Shown here one piece after another: positions 54,685 through 63,800 of a stretch of 64,000 nt of DNA (positions are counted from its first letter, which is position 1; each line of letters opens with the position of its first letter). The translations under genes and the position numbers were made by a program. A model generated the notes under the pieces. The model had not been told where the DNA came from. It worked only from the letters and a program-made list of their open reading frames with translations, and made no database searches. The stretch is from Arthrobacter sp. MYb23 (lineage in GTDB: Bacteria > Actinomycetota > Actinomycetes > Actinomycetales > Micrococcaceae): contig NZ_PCPR01000008.1 in assembly GCF_002979775.1 (NCBI RefSeq), positions 105,206 through 169,205 of the forward strand, given 5' to 3'.

Positions 54685-56007
54685 TCAGAAGCTCGCCTTG
54701 GCGGTGGTGATTTCCTCGGCCATCTTCTGCACGGCGTCCTCGGTGGAGGCGGTGCCGGAGAGGACTGCGTAGACGTTCTTGTAGATCGCCTGGCTGATCT
54801 GCGGGTAGACCGGCGAGATGGGGCGCGGCTTTGCACCCTTCACGGAGGCGAGGAGTTCCGTGGCGAACGGCATCTTCTGAAGTACCGCGGCGTCAGAGTA
54901 GGCAGCTTCGTTGACCGGGGCCTGCGAGTAGTCCATGGCCACGTGCTTCTGCCACTCCGGGCTGGTGGCGTAGTCGATGAACGCTACAGCTCCAGCCTGG
55001 TTGGTGGAGTGGGCCGAGATCGCGAGGTTCCAGCCGCCGAGCACGCCGGAGGCCTTGCCGCCTTCCCATGCCGGCAGCGGCGCGACCGCGAAGCTTGATG
55101 CCAGCGGTGTCGCGTTGAGCAGCCGGTACACGTGCGGCCAGTTGCGCTGGTATCCGAAGTCGCCGGACTCGTAGGCGAGGCGGGCCGGGTCTTCGTTGTA
55201 GGTGAGGACGGCGCGGTCGGCTGAGCCGTTCTTGAGTCCGTCGCTCATGAAGTTGAGGACGTCGCGGGTTTCCTTGGAGTCGATCTTGACGTCGCCCTGG
55301 TCGTCGAGCACTTCGCCGCCTGCGCTGTAGAGCATTTCGAGGAAGTTCACCGTGAGGCCCTCGTACTGCTTGCCTTGGTAGACGTAGCCGTTGCCGGGAG
55401 CCTTGGCGGCTTCCGCGTAGAGCTGCTGCCAGGACTCGGGCTTGGCTACCTTGTCCTTCTGGTAGTAGATCAATCCGGCGTTGGTGAAGAACGGCGAGCC
55501 CCAGTACTTGTCCTGGTACTTGGTGGTTTCCACAGTGGAGGGAATGAGCCGGTCCTTGTTGGCTTCCACCAGCTTGGTCTGGTCCAGCAGCCAGCCCTGG
55601 GAGGCGAACTCGGAGGTCCAGATGACGTCCGTGATGAAGAGGTCGCACTCGGTGGACTTGCCTTCGAGCCGCTGCACGATCTGCGTGCGGGCTTCGTCCG
55701 TGGTGGCGCCGATCTCGGTGTACTTGGCCGTGACCTTACCGTTCGCCTTGGTGAACGCCTCCGCTGTGCCCTTGTAGATACCGCTCGCGTCCTTGACGCC
55801 GCAGATATTCACGGCACCGCTGGCATTAGCGCCCGACGCCGGATCGGCAGCTGCCGCTTGCTCGGCACCTTGGGGTGCTGCTCCCCCGCCGCATGCGCTG
55901 AGGAGGAGGGCTGCTGCTAGTGCGGTTGCCGCTAGGGCTTTTCTGTTTCGGGGTGCTGCGGCGTTGTTCTGGCTCTGGAGCGGGAAAGCAGGTCGGTTCA
56001 AGTCCAC
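54685..56007 (-). CDS. sugar ABC transporter substrate-binding lipoprotein
   Basis: 440 aa. A lipoprotein signal with lipobox LLLSAC (C39) anchors it outside the membrane; the mature part is a CUT1 binding protein (WASF-type FITDVIWTSEFASQGWLLDQT; GGWNLAISAHSTNQAGAVAFIDYATSPEWQ). GTG 56007 follows AAAGGAG. First gene of the operon, just downstream of two LacI-type operators. A glucoside or disaccharide ligand is inferred from the ThuA/MocA neighbours. Confidence 0.9.
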   Translation of the reverse strand: MDLNRPAFPLQSQNNAAAPRNRKALAATALAAALLLSACGGGAAPQGAEQAAAADPASGANASGAVNICGVKDASGIYKGTAEAFTKANGKVTAKYTEIGATTDEARTQIVQRLEGKSTECDLFITDVIWTSEFASQGWLLDQTKLVEANKDRLIPSTVETTKYQDKYWGSPFFTNAGLIYYQKDKVAKPESWQQLYAEAAKAPGNGYVYQGKQYEGLTVNFLEMLYSAGGEVLDDQGDVKIDSKETRDVLNFMSDGLKNGSADRAVLTYNEDPARLAYESGDFGYQRNWPHVYRLLNATPLASSFAVAPLPAWEGGKASGVLGGWNLAISAHSTNQAGAVAFIDYATSPEWQKHVAMDYSQAPVNEAAYSDAAVLQKMPFATELLASVKGAKPRPISPVYPQISQAIYKNVYAVLSGTASTEDAVQKMAEEITTAKASF

Positions 56008-56108
56008 AAGTGGCTCCTTTGGGGTCTGTGGGCGGGTGGCGTTCAGTGCGCGTTATGGCTGTCCCGCGTCCTGAGGGTGGCTTCTTTGCCGGTAGTTCTC
56101 GTGGTCCA

Positions 56109-56122
56109 TGGAATCGATTCCA
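56109..56122. promoter_or_regulatory. LacI-family operator 1
   Basis: TGGAATCGATTCCA, a perfect palindrome with the central CG typical of LacI-family sites, upstream of the sugar operon and downstream of the regulator gene. Confidence 0.75.
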
Positions 56123-56153
56123 AATGTGTCCAAAAGAATCGGCCTTTCGGCCG

Positions 56154-56167
56154 TGGAATCGATTCCA
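56154..56167. promoter_or_regulatory. LacI-family operator 2
   Basis: A second identical TGGAATCGATTCCA, centre-to-centre 45 bp from the first, with a GGCCTTTCGGCC palindrome between them. Two sites in one face spacing suggest repression by a tetramer or cooperative dimers. Confidence 0.75.
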
Positions 56168-56207
56168 AAATAGTGGAACAGGGACCACTGAAGGCTGTCA
56201 ACCCTCT

Positions 56208-57203
56208 TTATTTCGTGGAGTCCCGGATGACGAGTTGGTGCGGGAGGAAGGTTCTTCCCTTGCGATGTTCCCCTGGGACTGTCATGCGATCGAGGAGTTC
56301 AGCGAAGGCGACCCGGCCCATCTCGTAGGCCGGCTGTCTTACGGTTGTCAGCTCGGGGACGCACATTTCTGCTTGGGCAGAGTCATCGAAACCCGCTACG
56401 GCGATGTCGTTTGGTACAAGTAGGCCGGCGTCCGTGAGCTCGCGGACACACCCCGCGGCGACTACGTCGGTCCCGCAGAAGATAGCGTCCGGAAGGTCTT
56501 TTGCTTTGAGGAGCTTCTTGGCGAGGCTGCGACCGGAGTGAAAGCCGAAGTTGCCTTCTCCGAGCAGGATCCGGTCCGGTTCCAAGCCGGACTCAGTGAG
56601 TGCCTGGCGGAATCCTTCTTCACGCAGCCGGCCCGAGCGGGCTCCCCTATGGGCGAGCATGGCCAGCTTCTTGGCACCGGTGTCGATCAGATGTTTGGTG
56701 ATGTCGTATGCGGCCTGCCGGTCATCTATGGACACCCCGAATGCTGCCTCCGCATCGACGATTTCACAGACCTGGATCACGCTTAGCTGCTCAGCGACTG
56801 TGTTGACGTCGTCGTCCGGCATCGTTGGCGAGAAGATCACCAGGCCGTCCACGGAGCCGTTGCGGAGCATGTCCACGAGTTGCTGTTCGCGATCGAGGTC
56901 CCCGTCGGTGGCAGCGATGAGGCTGACGTAGCCAGAGTCCGCCGCCGCGTCGCCGACACCACGGAAGACTTCACTGATCACGAGGGAGTCGAGGTTCTTG
57001 GCCAGGGCTAGGACGCGCATCGTCCTGTCTCTTCTGAGGTCCCTCGCCGAAGCAAGAGGACGATAGCTAAGCTCCTTGATGGCGGCGTTGACCTTCTCCT
57101 TGGCCGACGCACTGACAGCCGAACTACCATTCAGAACGCGCGACACCGTCCCCACGGACACACCCGCCGTTTTGGCGACGTCCTGAACTGTCGGCCGAGC
57201 CAT
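56208..57203 (-). CDS. LacI family transcriptional regulator
   Basis: 331 aa. An N-terminal HTH (MARPTVQDVAKTAGVSVGTVSRVLNG) with hinge YRPLASARDLRR and a periplasmic-binding-like sensor domain. ATG 57203 after AAGGAC. It is in tandem with, and upstream of, the sugar operon; the operators lie between its stop and the operon start. Expected to be released by the imported sugar or a derivative. Confidence 0.93.
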   Translation of the reverse strand: MARPTVQDVAKTAGVSVGTVSRVLNGSSAVSASAKEKVNAAIKELSYRPLASARDLRRDRTMRVLALAKNLDSLVISEVFRGVGDAAADSGYVSLIAATDGDLDREQQLVDMLRNGSVDGLVIFSPTMPDDDVNTVAEQLSVIQVCEIVDAEAAFGVSIDDRQAAYDITKHLIDTGAKKLAMLAHRGARSGRLREEGFRQALTESGLEPDRILLGEGNFGFHSGRSLAKKLLKAKDLPDAIFCGTDVVAAGCVRELTDAGLLVPNDIAVAGFDDSAQAEMCVPELTTVRQPAYEMGRVAFAELLDRMTVPGEHRKGRTFLPHQLVIRDSTK

Positions 57204-57544
57204 TCGTTTGTCCTTCCGCGAGAAGTGCCGATGGTCCTTGCCGCCACGAACTACCACGCCCACCGGCGTTCCTCAGCTTAGCTGTAACGAAGAAAAACAG
57301 ACGGAGTTAGGGGCTCATACAGCAGCCCCAGGCGCACCCACCCCCCTGTTCACCGTCAATGCCTCAAGGTCGAGCAAACAATTACGGCCTCCGTCTGTGG
57401 AGCATCACTCACGAGCTAGAGATTGCATAAATGTGGCCCGGAGCGCTCCTACGGGCAGGACGCAGCGGTCTAGGAAATCCGATACCTATCACATAGCTCG
57501 ACTCACGCAGTGAAGAGCAGTCCACGACGATATAGTGGCCTCCC
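57204..57544. other. 341-bp left border of the defence island
   Basis: No gene. Base composition falls sharply at its right end. No tRNA, integrase or direct-repeat attachment site was seen here. TATAGT at 57531-57536 lies 8 bp before the next ATG, so the nuclease message is probably leaderless. Confidence 0.5.
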
Positions 57545-58993
57545 ATGATCACCTTTTCGCAATTCAAACACGCAGTTCGGCGCTACGCACCCTCGGACCT
57601 TCTGCCCGCGTTGGCCGCAAGAAGTTCCCAAATCGCTGTCAAAAGGCTTTACACGAATGATCTAACAACCGAAGAACAACAACGGATCTTGGCTTACGGG
57701 ACCATCGCGCGAATTAGCATGCTACATGGCAACGAGTTTCGTAGCAGTACGGTAGATGAATCTGCGATCATCAAACTAGTAAACCTCTTCTGGGAAGCAG
57801 AAGATGCCGCCCATGATCCGGAAATTAACATATGGGCTCTAGTTTCTGCATTCATGTACGAACAGTTTGCCCTGCAGGGTACTTCAAGAGACGAACTAAT
57901 TCGCAGTTACCTAATGCTCTGCGAAACTAGCGTTGAAGCTCAGCTGGTCAAGCCAAACACCGAAGACTGGAAGGAGCTGCTCGGTGCATCCATTCATGAT
58001 GCATTCAGCGCCGCTTTCATGTTCTACGTTGTGGCCATAAATCACAATGGTGAGATTGATGATAAATTCATTGAAAGTGATGCGTATAAAAGACTAGAAG
58101 ACGGTGTACCCCGAGAATCGGCTTATAAGACCCTTGAGTTATTAACGGCCTCAATTGCCGAGATCAAAATCGATGCTGCTGCGGCGGCCGAGAGGTCCCA
58201 AGTCCCGACATCCTTAGAGCGCTTCTCATACAATCCATTGTCTCGAACTCCAGTAATTGAGCTCGAACCAGGTAGAAGACTTGCGCCGCAGCCAGAGTTC
58301 ATCCTCCATACCATGAGTCCTGAGAACCTCTACTATCGAGGTATGCGTCAGTGGGCGGATCAAGAGTTCGGAAAGGCCTACGGAGCCCGAGTCGAGGCCT
58401 ATACGGGTATGCAACTCCTCCATTCAGGGAAATTTACAGTAGAGGGAGAGTTCAAATACCAGAAATCAGGCAGTGAAGCACGCTCCTCCGACTGGTTCCT
58501 CATGACTCCACAGGCCACTTTTATCATTGAGTGCAAATCAGCGCGTATGAGCCTCATTGCAAAGGCGGGCTCACAATCCTTTCCAAAGGTATTCGAAGAG
58601 CACATAACGAAGGCCTATCGTCAACTCGATGAAAACGCCAAACAAATAACTAGTGGCAATAAAAGTTTTGCTCACATTCCCGCAGACAAGCCGCTCATCG
58701 GCCTCGTAGTGGCGGCAGAGCCCCTATACAGCGTCAACGATCCCAGCATTCGAGAACTTCTTCCACAAACAAAAATCCCCATACTTACGCTAACACTTCG
58801 TGATATAGAGATGATTTCAACACTAGATCCTGAAGATGCTGGACGAGCCTTGTCCTCTATTGCCAACGATGCGACTGAAGCTGGTTGGAATATCTCGGCC
58901 GCCGTCCTAACTCAGTTGGGCATGAAGGACTATCCAAAGAACCGCCTGATGGAGGAAGCCTTCGATCGAGTCTTCTTACCAACTGTCGACTGA
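57545..58993 (+). CDS. PD-(D/E)XK nuclease-like protein of the defence island
   Basis: 482 aa, mostly helical head (about 1-230) and a C-terminal nuclease-like domain. D316 in SSDWFLM, then E329 and K331 in FIIECKSA, give the D-x(12)-E-x-K pattern of PD-(D/E)XK enzymes, with a preceding acidic strand (EGEFKYQKSG). Codon use is clearly A/T-richer than neighbouring genes. It lies 128 bp before qatA on the same strand. Not one of the four Qat proteins; probably an added effector or a separate defence gene. Confidence 0.72.
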   Translation: MITFSQFKHAVRRYAPSDLLPALAARSSQIAVKRLYTNDLTTEEQQRILAYGTIARISMLHGNEFRSSTVDESAIIKLVNLFWEAEDAAHDPEINIWALVSAFMYEQFALQGTSRDELIRSYLMLCETSVEAQLVKPNTEDWKELLGASIHDAFSAAFMFYVVAINHNGEIDDKFIESDAYKRLEDGVPRESAYKTLELLTASIAEIKIDAAAAAERSQVPTSLERFSYNPLSRTPVIELEPGRRLAPQPEFILHTMSPENLYYRGMRQWADQEFGKAYGARVEAYTGMQLLHSGKFTVEGEFKYQKSGSEARSSDWFLMTPQATFIIECKSARMSLIAKAGSQSFPKVFEEHITKAYRQLDENAKQITSGNKSFAHIPADKPLIGLVVAAEPLYSVNDPSIRELLPQTKIPILTLTLRDIEMISTLDPEDAGRALSSIANDATEAGWNISAAVLTQLGMKDYPKNRLMEEAFDRVFLPTVD

Positions 58994-59121
58994 TCGCCTC
59001 AGCCCGCGCCGCAAGTTCGATCACGTGAACGACGCAGAGAGCACCTGTCGAGTGATAGCTCGAGTAATGCTCTACAGTTTGTATCTACAGGCGAGCGATG
59101 CTCTTGGGGAGGGAACAGAAC

Positions 59122-60996
59122 TTGTGGCCGGATAACGAGACGGATCGAGACTTTCTCAATTTCGAGGGGCTCGCCGACACCGTCGCGCAGATGATCGTCC
59201 AAGCCGAGGGGCGCCCGTTATCTGTCGGCATCTCAGGTGCATGGGGTGTCGGCAAGTCGTCGATGATCAAGTTGACAAAGTCCTCTCTGAAAAAACTTGA
59301 GGACTCAGACGATCAAAAGAAATTTGTCTTCGTCGATTTCAACGCTTGGCTTTATCAAGGTTATGATGACGCTCGCGCAGCTCTCCTCGATGTAATTGCT
59401 TCCGTCCTTACTGAGGAGGCGACAAGCCAAGAATCGGGAATGGACAAGGTCGCCGACTTCCTGAAGCGGGTGCGCTGGCTACGTCTCGCAAAGTTGGTTG
59501 CTCTGCCAGTCGCAGCACTCGCGCTTGGAATCCCACCTGGCGGACTGGCAGGCCAAGCCACCGATCTTATCGGCCAGGCCGCCAGTGGAAAGATCGGGTC
59601 TGAGCAACTGGAGACCGCTGGCAGGCTGGCAACGGAAGTCAGCCGTGAGTCGTCCTCATTGATTCGCGCAAAGGAGGACTCGTCCCCCCCTAAGGAAATT
59701 CAGGCCCTTAGGGACTCATTCGAAGCCGCCTTGGAAGAACTGAATGTTACCCTGGTCGTATTGATTGATGATCTCGATAGGTGCCTGCCGGAGACGACGA
59801 TCTCAACCCTCGAGGCCATCAGGCTATTTCTCTTTCTAAAAAATACTGCATTCGTAATCGCCGCCGATGACGAGATGATCAGATATGCAGTACGAAAACA
59901 TTTTGGCGGTTTAGGTGATGAAAGCCTTGTTACAAACTACTTTGACAAGCTCATCCAGATACCCGTCCGGGTTCCAACCCTTGGAACCCACGAAGTCCGA
60001 GCGTATATGGCGATGCTCTACATCGAGAATAGTAGCCTTTCGGCCGATCGTAAAGAACTGATCTGGAAAGGAGTTGCTAAGCAACTCCGCGCATCATGGC
60101 AAGGCAAACGCGTCGATCGAAAATTTATTGAATCCATCGATAACCAATTGCCGGCGGACTTAGTCGCGAGACTAGATTCAGCTGAACGACTATCGTCTTT
60201 GATGACAACCTCGGCCGGTATAGTTGGTAATCCAAGACTAGTTAAGCGATTTCTGAATGCCGTTTCCATCCGTATGGCCATATCGAAAGCCCAGGGCGTC
60301 GGGGTAGACGAAGCTGTCCTCGTAAAATTATTACTATTTGAACGACTGGCCCCCACGGCTGCATACACAGCGCTAAGCTCGTCAGTCAGCGCTAGTCCGA
60401 ACGGCGAGCCCTCGATACTGGCCGATTGGGAGCAGTCACTCGCTGCGGGTAAGGAACCCGCCTTAACCGATCCTTGGGATGCGCCCTTCATACGAGAATG
60501 GCTTCAATTAGCCCCGCCCCTTGCGGCCACCGACTTGCGTGGTGCGTTATATGTTAGCCGCGAGCACGCCCCTCTTGAAATTTCAGGCGGACGACTCTCC
60601 GCAGAAGGAAGCCGTATTCTCGCGGCTTTGCTTTCCAACCCAGACATGGCTGATGCTCTGAAGGAGGATTTCAGAGCCCTTCCACCGACGGACCTATCCG
60701 AAATTCTGGACAAGCTTCTTTCAGTCGCACAACAGGAGCAGGAATGGGGCACTCCGCCGGTGCTTTCAGCTTGCATTGCAGTAGTTGACGTCGACCCCAG
60801 CCAGGGAAGTCGCTTGGCAGGTTTCCTCGTTGAGCGCCCGCCAAGACAAATTCGTGCAGGTCTCATCCCCAGGATAGACGGATATTCTTGGGCCAATGAG
60901 GTCTTCGACCACTGGGCTACGTCCGCTGTAAGCAGTCCCGTCAAGAACGCCATTAAAGCCGCCAAGAAGAACAGCGCGGCGAATGGGAACCTCTAA
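59122..60996 (+). CDS. qatA: QatA, KAP-family P-loop ATPase of the Qat anti-phage system
   Basis: 624 aa. Walker A GAWGVGKSS and Walker B VVLIDDLDRC of the KAP NTPase family, with a hydrophobic alanine-rich segment inserted between them (about 115-165), as in membrane-linked KAP proteins. TTG 59122 is preferred to ATG 59098: GGGGAGG sits nine bases before it and the product then begins WPDNETDRDFL. It is the first gene of qatABCD, whose four proteins together gave phage resistance in published work. Confidence 0.87.
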   Translation: MWPDNETDRDFLNFEGLADTVAQMIVQAEGRPLSVGISGAWGVGKSSMIKLTKSSLKKLEDSDDQKKFVFVDFNAWLYQGYDDARAALLDVIASVLTEEATSQESGMDKVADFLKRVRWLRLAKLVALPVAALALGIPPGGLAGQATDLIGQAASGKIGSEQLETAGRLATEVSRESSSLIRAKEDSSPPKEIQALRDSFEAALEELNVTLVVLIDDLDRCLPETTISTLEAIRLFLFLKNTAFVIAADDEMIRYAVRKHFGGLGDESLVTNYFDKLIQIPVRVPTLGTHEVRAYMAMLYIENSSLSADRKELIWKGVAKQLRASWQGKRVDRKFIESIDNQLPADLVARLDSAERLSSLMTTSAGIVGNPRLVKRFLNAVSIRMAISKAQGVGVDEAVLVKLLLFERLAPTAAYTALSSSVSASPNGEPSILADWEQSLAAGKEPALTDPWDAPFIREWLQLAPPLAATDLRGALYVSREHAPLEISGGRLSAEGSRILAALLSNPDMADALKEDFRALPPTDLSEILDKLLSVAQQEQEWGTPPVLSACIAVVDVDPSQGSRLAGFLVERPPRQIRAGLIPRIDGYSWANEVFDHWATSAVSSPVKNAIKAAKKNSAANGNL

Positions 60997-61798
60997 GAGC
61001 AGTACGGGGCCCGGCGCGAACGTGCCGATGGTGCCACCGTGGGCAGAGACGATTGGTCCGAGCACTCCGGATGGGGCTGCTCAGCAGCCCCTGTTCGACG
61101 CGGACGTGCCCACTCTGACTCCAGCTACCGCACCCGCTAGGCGATTCGGCGCGGCGCGCAGGAATTTCAGCAGCTTTGCCCGCTCCGGGAACTCGGTTGA
61201 TATGCGCCGCGGTCTCTCACACTACGTCTCCACCGGCTACGGCGGAAGCAGAACATTCACTCGGCGCATGGGCGGAACCGCAACCACTGGCGGTCGTTTG
61301 GGAATGCTGCTCGCCACTGGTCAAACAGTGGAAGGAATATCCCTTCGTGATCGGGCATTGGCCGGTGGTTCTGACACGAATATTATAATGGACGCCATCG
61401 TCTCAGCGGTTCGCCCCGAGGACGGAACGCAAGACGCGGAAGGGTCGCGGCGCTCCATCCGCGAAGCTCTCTCAGATTTACTCGAGCGTTTCCCCGATGC
61501 CGACCTGCTCAGGCTTGATGACGCTCAACGCTCTTTCGTCATCGAGCGCTATGCAGCCCTCGATGTATATCAACGGTTTTTTCTGGACATGGGCAAAGGT
61601 GTCATTGCGGCCGCTGCTGATACGGCCTCGGGCCTGGGACGGCTCAGGGAAATACGCGAATTCATTGCAGAGTCAGTGGCTGCAAGCTTTCGGCGGATCC
61701 GCGGCGACAAGGGCACGGCAACTAGTGCCAATATCGGGGTGCTAACTCAACACGCACTTGCGCAAACATTCAGCATCTTCGAGGAGTATCTCGGTTGA
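60983..61798 (+). CDS. qatB: QatB, defence protein of unknown function
   Basis: 271 aa. The N-terminus GTSKSSTGPGANVPMVPPW is typical of QatB proteins, followed by a glycine-rich stretch and a helical second half. It overlaps qatA by 14 bp and qatC by 4 bp. No enzyme motif seen; the family has no assigned biochemical role. Confidence 0.85.
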   Translation: MGTSKSSTGPGANVPMVPPWAETIGPSTPDGAAQQPLFDADVPTLTPATAPARRFGAARRNFSSFARSGNSVDMRRGLSHYVSTGYGGSRTFTRRMGGTATTGGRLGMLLATGQTVEGISLRDRALAGGSDTNIIMDAIVSAVRPEDGTQDAEGSRRSIREALSDLLERFPDADLLRLDDAQRSFVIERYAALDVYQRFFLDMGKGVIAAAADTASGLGRLREIREFIAESVAASFRRIRGDKGTATSANIGVLTQHALAQTFSIFEEYLG

Positions 61799-63072
61799 CA
61801 TACTATTGTGGCCCATTTAGTTTTCTGTCTTCGAAACCAACCCCGGCGCAGCGCATCCTTCTATATGGACAAGCCTCCGGAACGGCGCATGCAAGCGCCG
61901 GAGCCGCTGTGGCAGAGCGGGTTCAGCGTCATGGACTCGAACCTAGTTCCGAAGCATGGGACTTCCTGTCGCTAGCGCTTTCTGCCGTTACCGTGGATGG
62001 CATTCATAGGCGGAACCTGAGCGCCGACGGGTGGACGCGTCAGCTGGACCTGTCGATTGCGGCCGTTGATCCCGACCGCTGGAACGATGTCGGAGGTGAG
62101 ATCGCACGAGCCCTCTCCTTCCTGACGACAGACATATGGTCAGTTTCATTCATGCCTGGTGGGCAATTGCCTCGTCGCCCTCGAAAGCATGCTCCCCCGA
62201 AAGCCGACGCAGTTGCACTGCTTTCTGGTGGGCTGGACAGTTTGATCGGAACAATCGATCTAGCTTCAGGCGGCTCAGCAATCCTCGGGGTCAGTCAAAC
62301 AGTTCGGGGCGACAGTCATCGGCAGAAATTATTCGCAAGGCGCATGGGTCAGAATGTCCAACTCATACAGCTGAACCATAATGCCAGCACTCGTCGCAGG
62401 GAAAAGGAAACGTCACAACGGGCGCGATCGATGGTCTTCATTGCATTTGCTGTGTTAGCCGCTAGCACTCTCGACAAGTATAAGTCAGGTGCAACAATAC
62501 CCATCTACATCTGCGAAAATGGCTTCATCGCAATAAATCCGCCTCTAACACTGGCGCGAATTGGAAGTCTCAGCACTCGAACAGCCCACCCACATTTTTT
62601 GTCGCAGATACAACACATCTTTGACAAAGTAGGGCTTCGAGTGAAAATTATTAACCCTTATGAGGAAAAAACAAAGGGCGAGATGATGCTTGAATGTCGC
62701 GACCAGGATATTCTGCAAGAACTAGCGACCGTGTCCACTAGTTGTGGTCGATTCCAACGATTCAATTACACGCACTGCGGCAGGTGCGTGCCATGTCAGA
62801 TCAGACGCGCTTCATTTCTCACCTGGGACGGCCCTGACCAGACTAAGTACCACTTTGAAGACCTCAGTATTGCGGACAGCGACTATGCGATGTTTGATGA
62901 CGTTCAGGCGGTGAAAATAGCGCTAGAAACAGCCGAATCTTATGGTCTCGATCGCTGGATCGGCAATGCGCTTAATTCACCTCACATCGATAACGCTTTG
63001 GCGCTGCGAGCCATGCTGGGAAGAGGGCTACAAGAACTGCGCACCCTCCATGAGAACCTCCGTATTCCGTGA
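61795..63072 (+). CDS. qatC: QatC, QueC-like nucleotide-chemistry enzyme
   Basis: 425 aa. A PP-loop SGGLDSLIGTI for ATP, and a C-terminal zinc site THCGRCVPCQIRR with a further Cys upstream (CGRF), as in QueC, which makes the nitrile of preQ0. Here it is fused to an N-terminal extra domain (about 1-135). TTG 61795 overlaps the qatB stop. The substrate in defence may be a modified base or a protein. Confidence 0.88.
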   Translation: MTYYCGPFSFLSSKPTPAQRILLYGQASGTAHASAGAAVAERVQRHGLEPSSEAWDFLSLALSAVTVDGIHRRNLSADGWTRQLDLSIAAVDPDRWNDVGGEIARALSFLTTDIWSVSFMPGGQLPRRPRKHAPPKADAVALLSGGLDSLIGTIDLASGGSAILGVSQTVRGDSHRQKLFARRMGQNVQLIQLNHNASTRRREKETSQRARSMVFIAFAVLAASTLDKYKSGATIPIYICENGFIAINPPLTLARIGSLSTRTAHPHFLSQIQHIFDKVGLRVKIINPYEEKTKGEMMLECRDQDILQELATVSTSCGRFQRFNYTHCGRCVPCQIRRASFLTWDGPDQTKYHFEDLSIADSDYAMFDDVQAVKIALETAESYGLDRWIGNALNSPHIDNALALRAMLGRGLQELRTLHENLRIP

Positions 63073-63800
63073 TCGATTTTCATTGCCATCTGGATCTCTA
63101 CCCCAACCCCGTCGACATCGCCGAAGAGGCGCGGCGCCGCAATATCGGCGTTCTTTCCGTAACAACGACCCCGTCAGCTTGGCGCGGAACCTCTAATTTG
63201 GCTCTCGGCAACCCTGCGATACGGACTGCCCTCGGACTTCATCCCCAACTCGCATCCGAACGAATTCACGAGATGCCGCTGTTCAAGGATCTACTACCAG
63301 AGACCGATTTCGTGGGTGAGGTAGGGCTGGACGGATCTCCCGAAAATCAGGGCACTCGGCATGACCAACAAATTGTATTTCGGGATATATTGCGAGCTTG
63401 CGACCAGGCCGGCGGCAGGGTAATCAGCGTTCATAGCCGAAACGCGGCCTCTGCAGTAATGGATCAACTAGAGCGGCACCTCAGAACGGGAACAGCCATC
63501 CTCCACTGGTTCTCTGGCAACAAAACTGAACTTCGGCGGGCAATTGCTCGCGACTGCTGGTTCAGCGTGGGACCGTCCATGCTAGTTGGGGCAAAAGGGC
63601 AAAGCCTCGTCTCCGCCATGCCCCGAAACCGCGTCCTTTTGGAATCGGACGGACCCTTTACAGCTCAAAAAGGACGTTCACTGGCCCCTTGGGACGCTGC
63701 CCTCGCAATTGACGGAATCTCCCGCGCCTGGAATATCCCTCCGGAAGAGGTGGTTTCTTTGGTCCAAAGCAACGAGCGATCGGTGCTCCGAACTATCTGA
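63069..63800 (+). CDS. qatD: QatD, TatD-like metallo-DNase
   Basis: 243 aa TIM-barrel hydrolase. IDFHCHLD (HxH), GLHPQLA, EVGLDG, VISVHSRNA, LHWFSGNK and LLESDGPF are the metal-ligand steps of TatD DNases in order. GTG 63069 overlaps the qatC stop. Last gene of the system; probably the nuclease arm. Confidence 0.9.
   Translation: MIDFHCHLDLYPNPVDIAEEARRRNIGVLSVTTTPSAWRGTSNLALGNPAIRTALGLHPQLASERIHEMPLFKDLLPETDFVGEVGLDGSPENQGTRHDQQIVFRDILRACDQAGGRVISVHSRNAASAVMDQLERHLRTGTAILHWFSGNKTELRRAIARDCWFSVGPSMLVGAKGQSLVSAMPRNRVLLESDGPFTAQKGRSLAPWDAALAIDGISRAWNIPPEEVVSLVQSNERSVLRTI

Noticed and set aside
53741..54772. 343-codon open frame on the plus strand rich in His, Asp and Gln
   Set aside because: Mirror of the MalF-type permease; hydrophobic codons read backwards give such His/Asp/Gln-rich products.
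57204..57544. tRNA-type integration site for the defence island
   Set aside because: No cloverleaf-capable sequence, integrase or flanking direct repeats could be seen.
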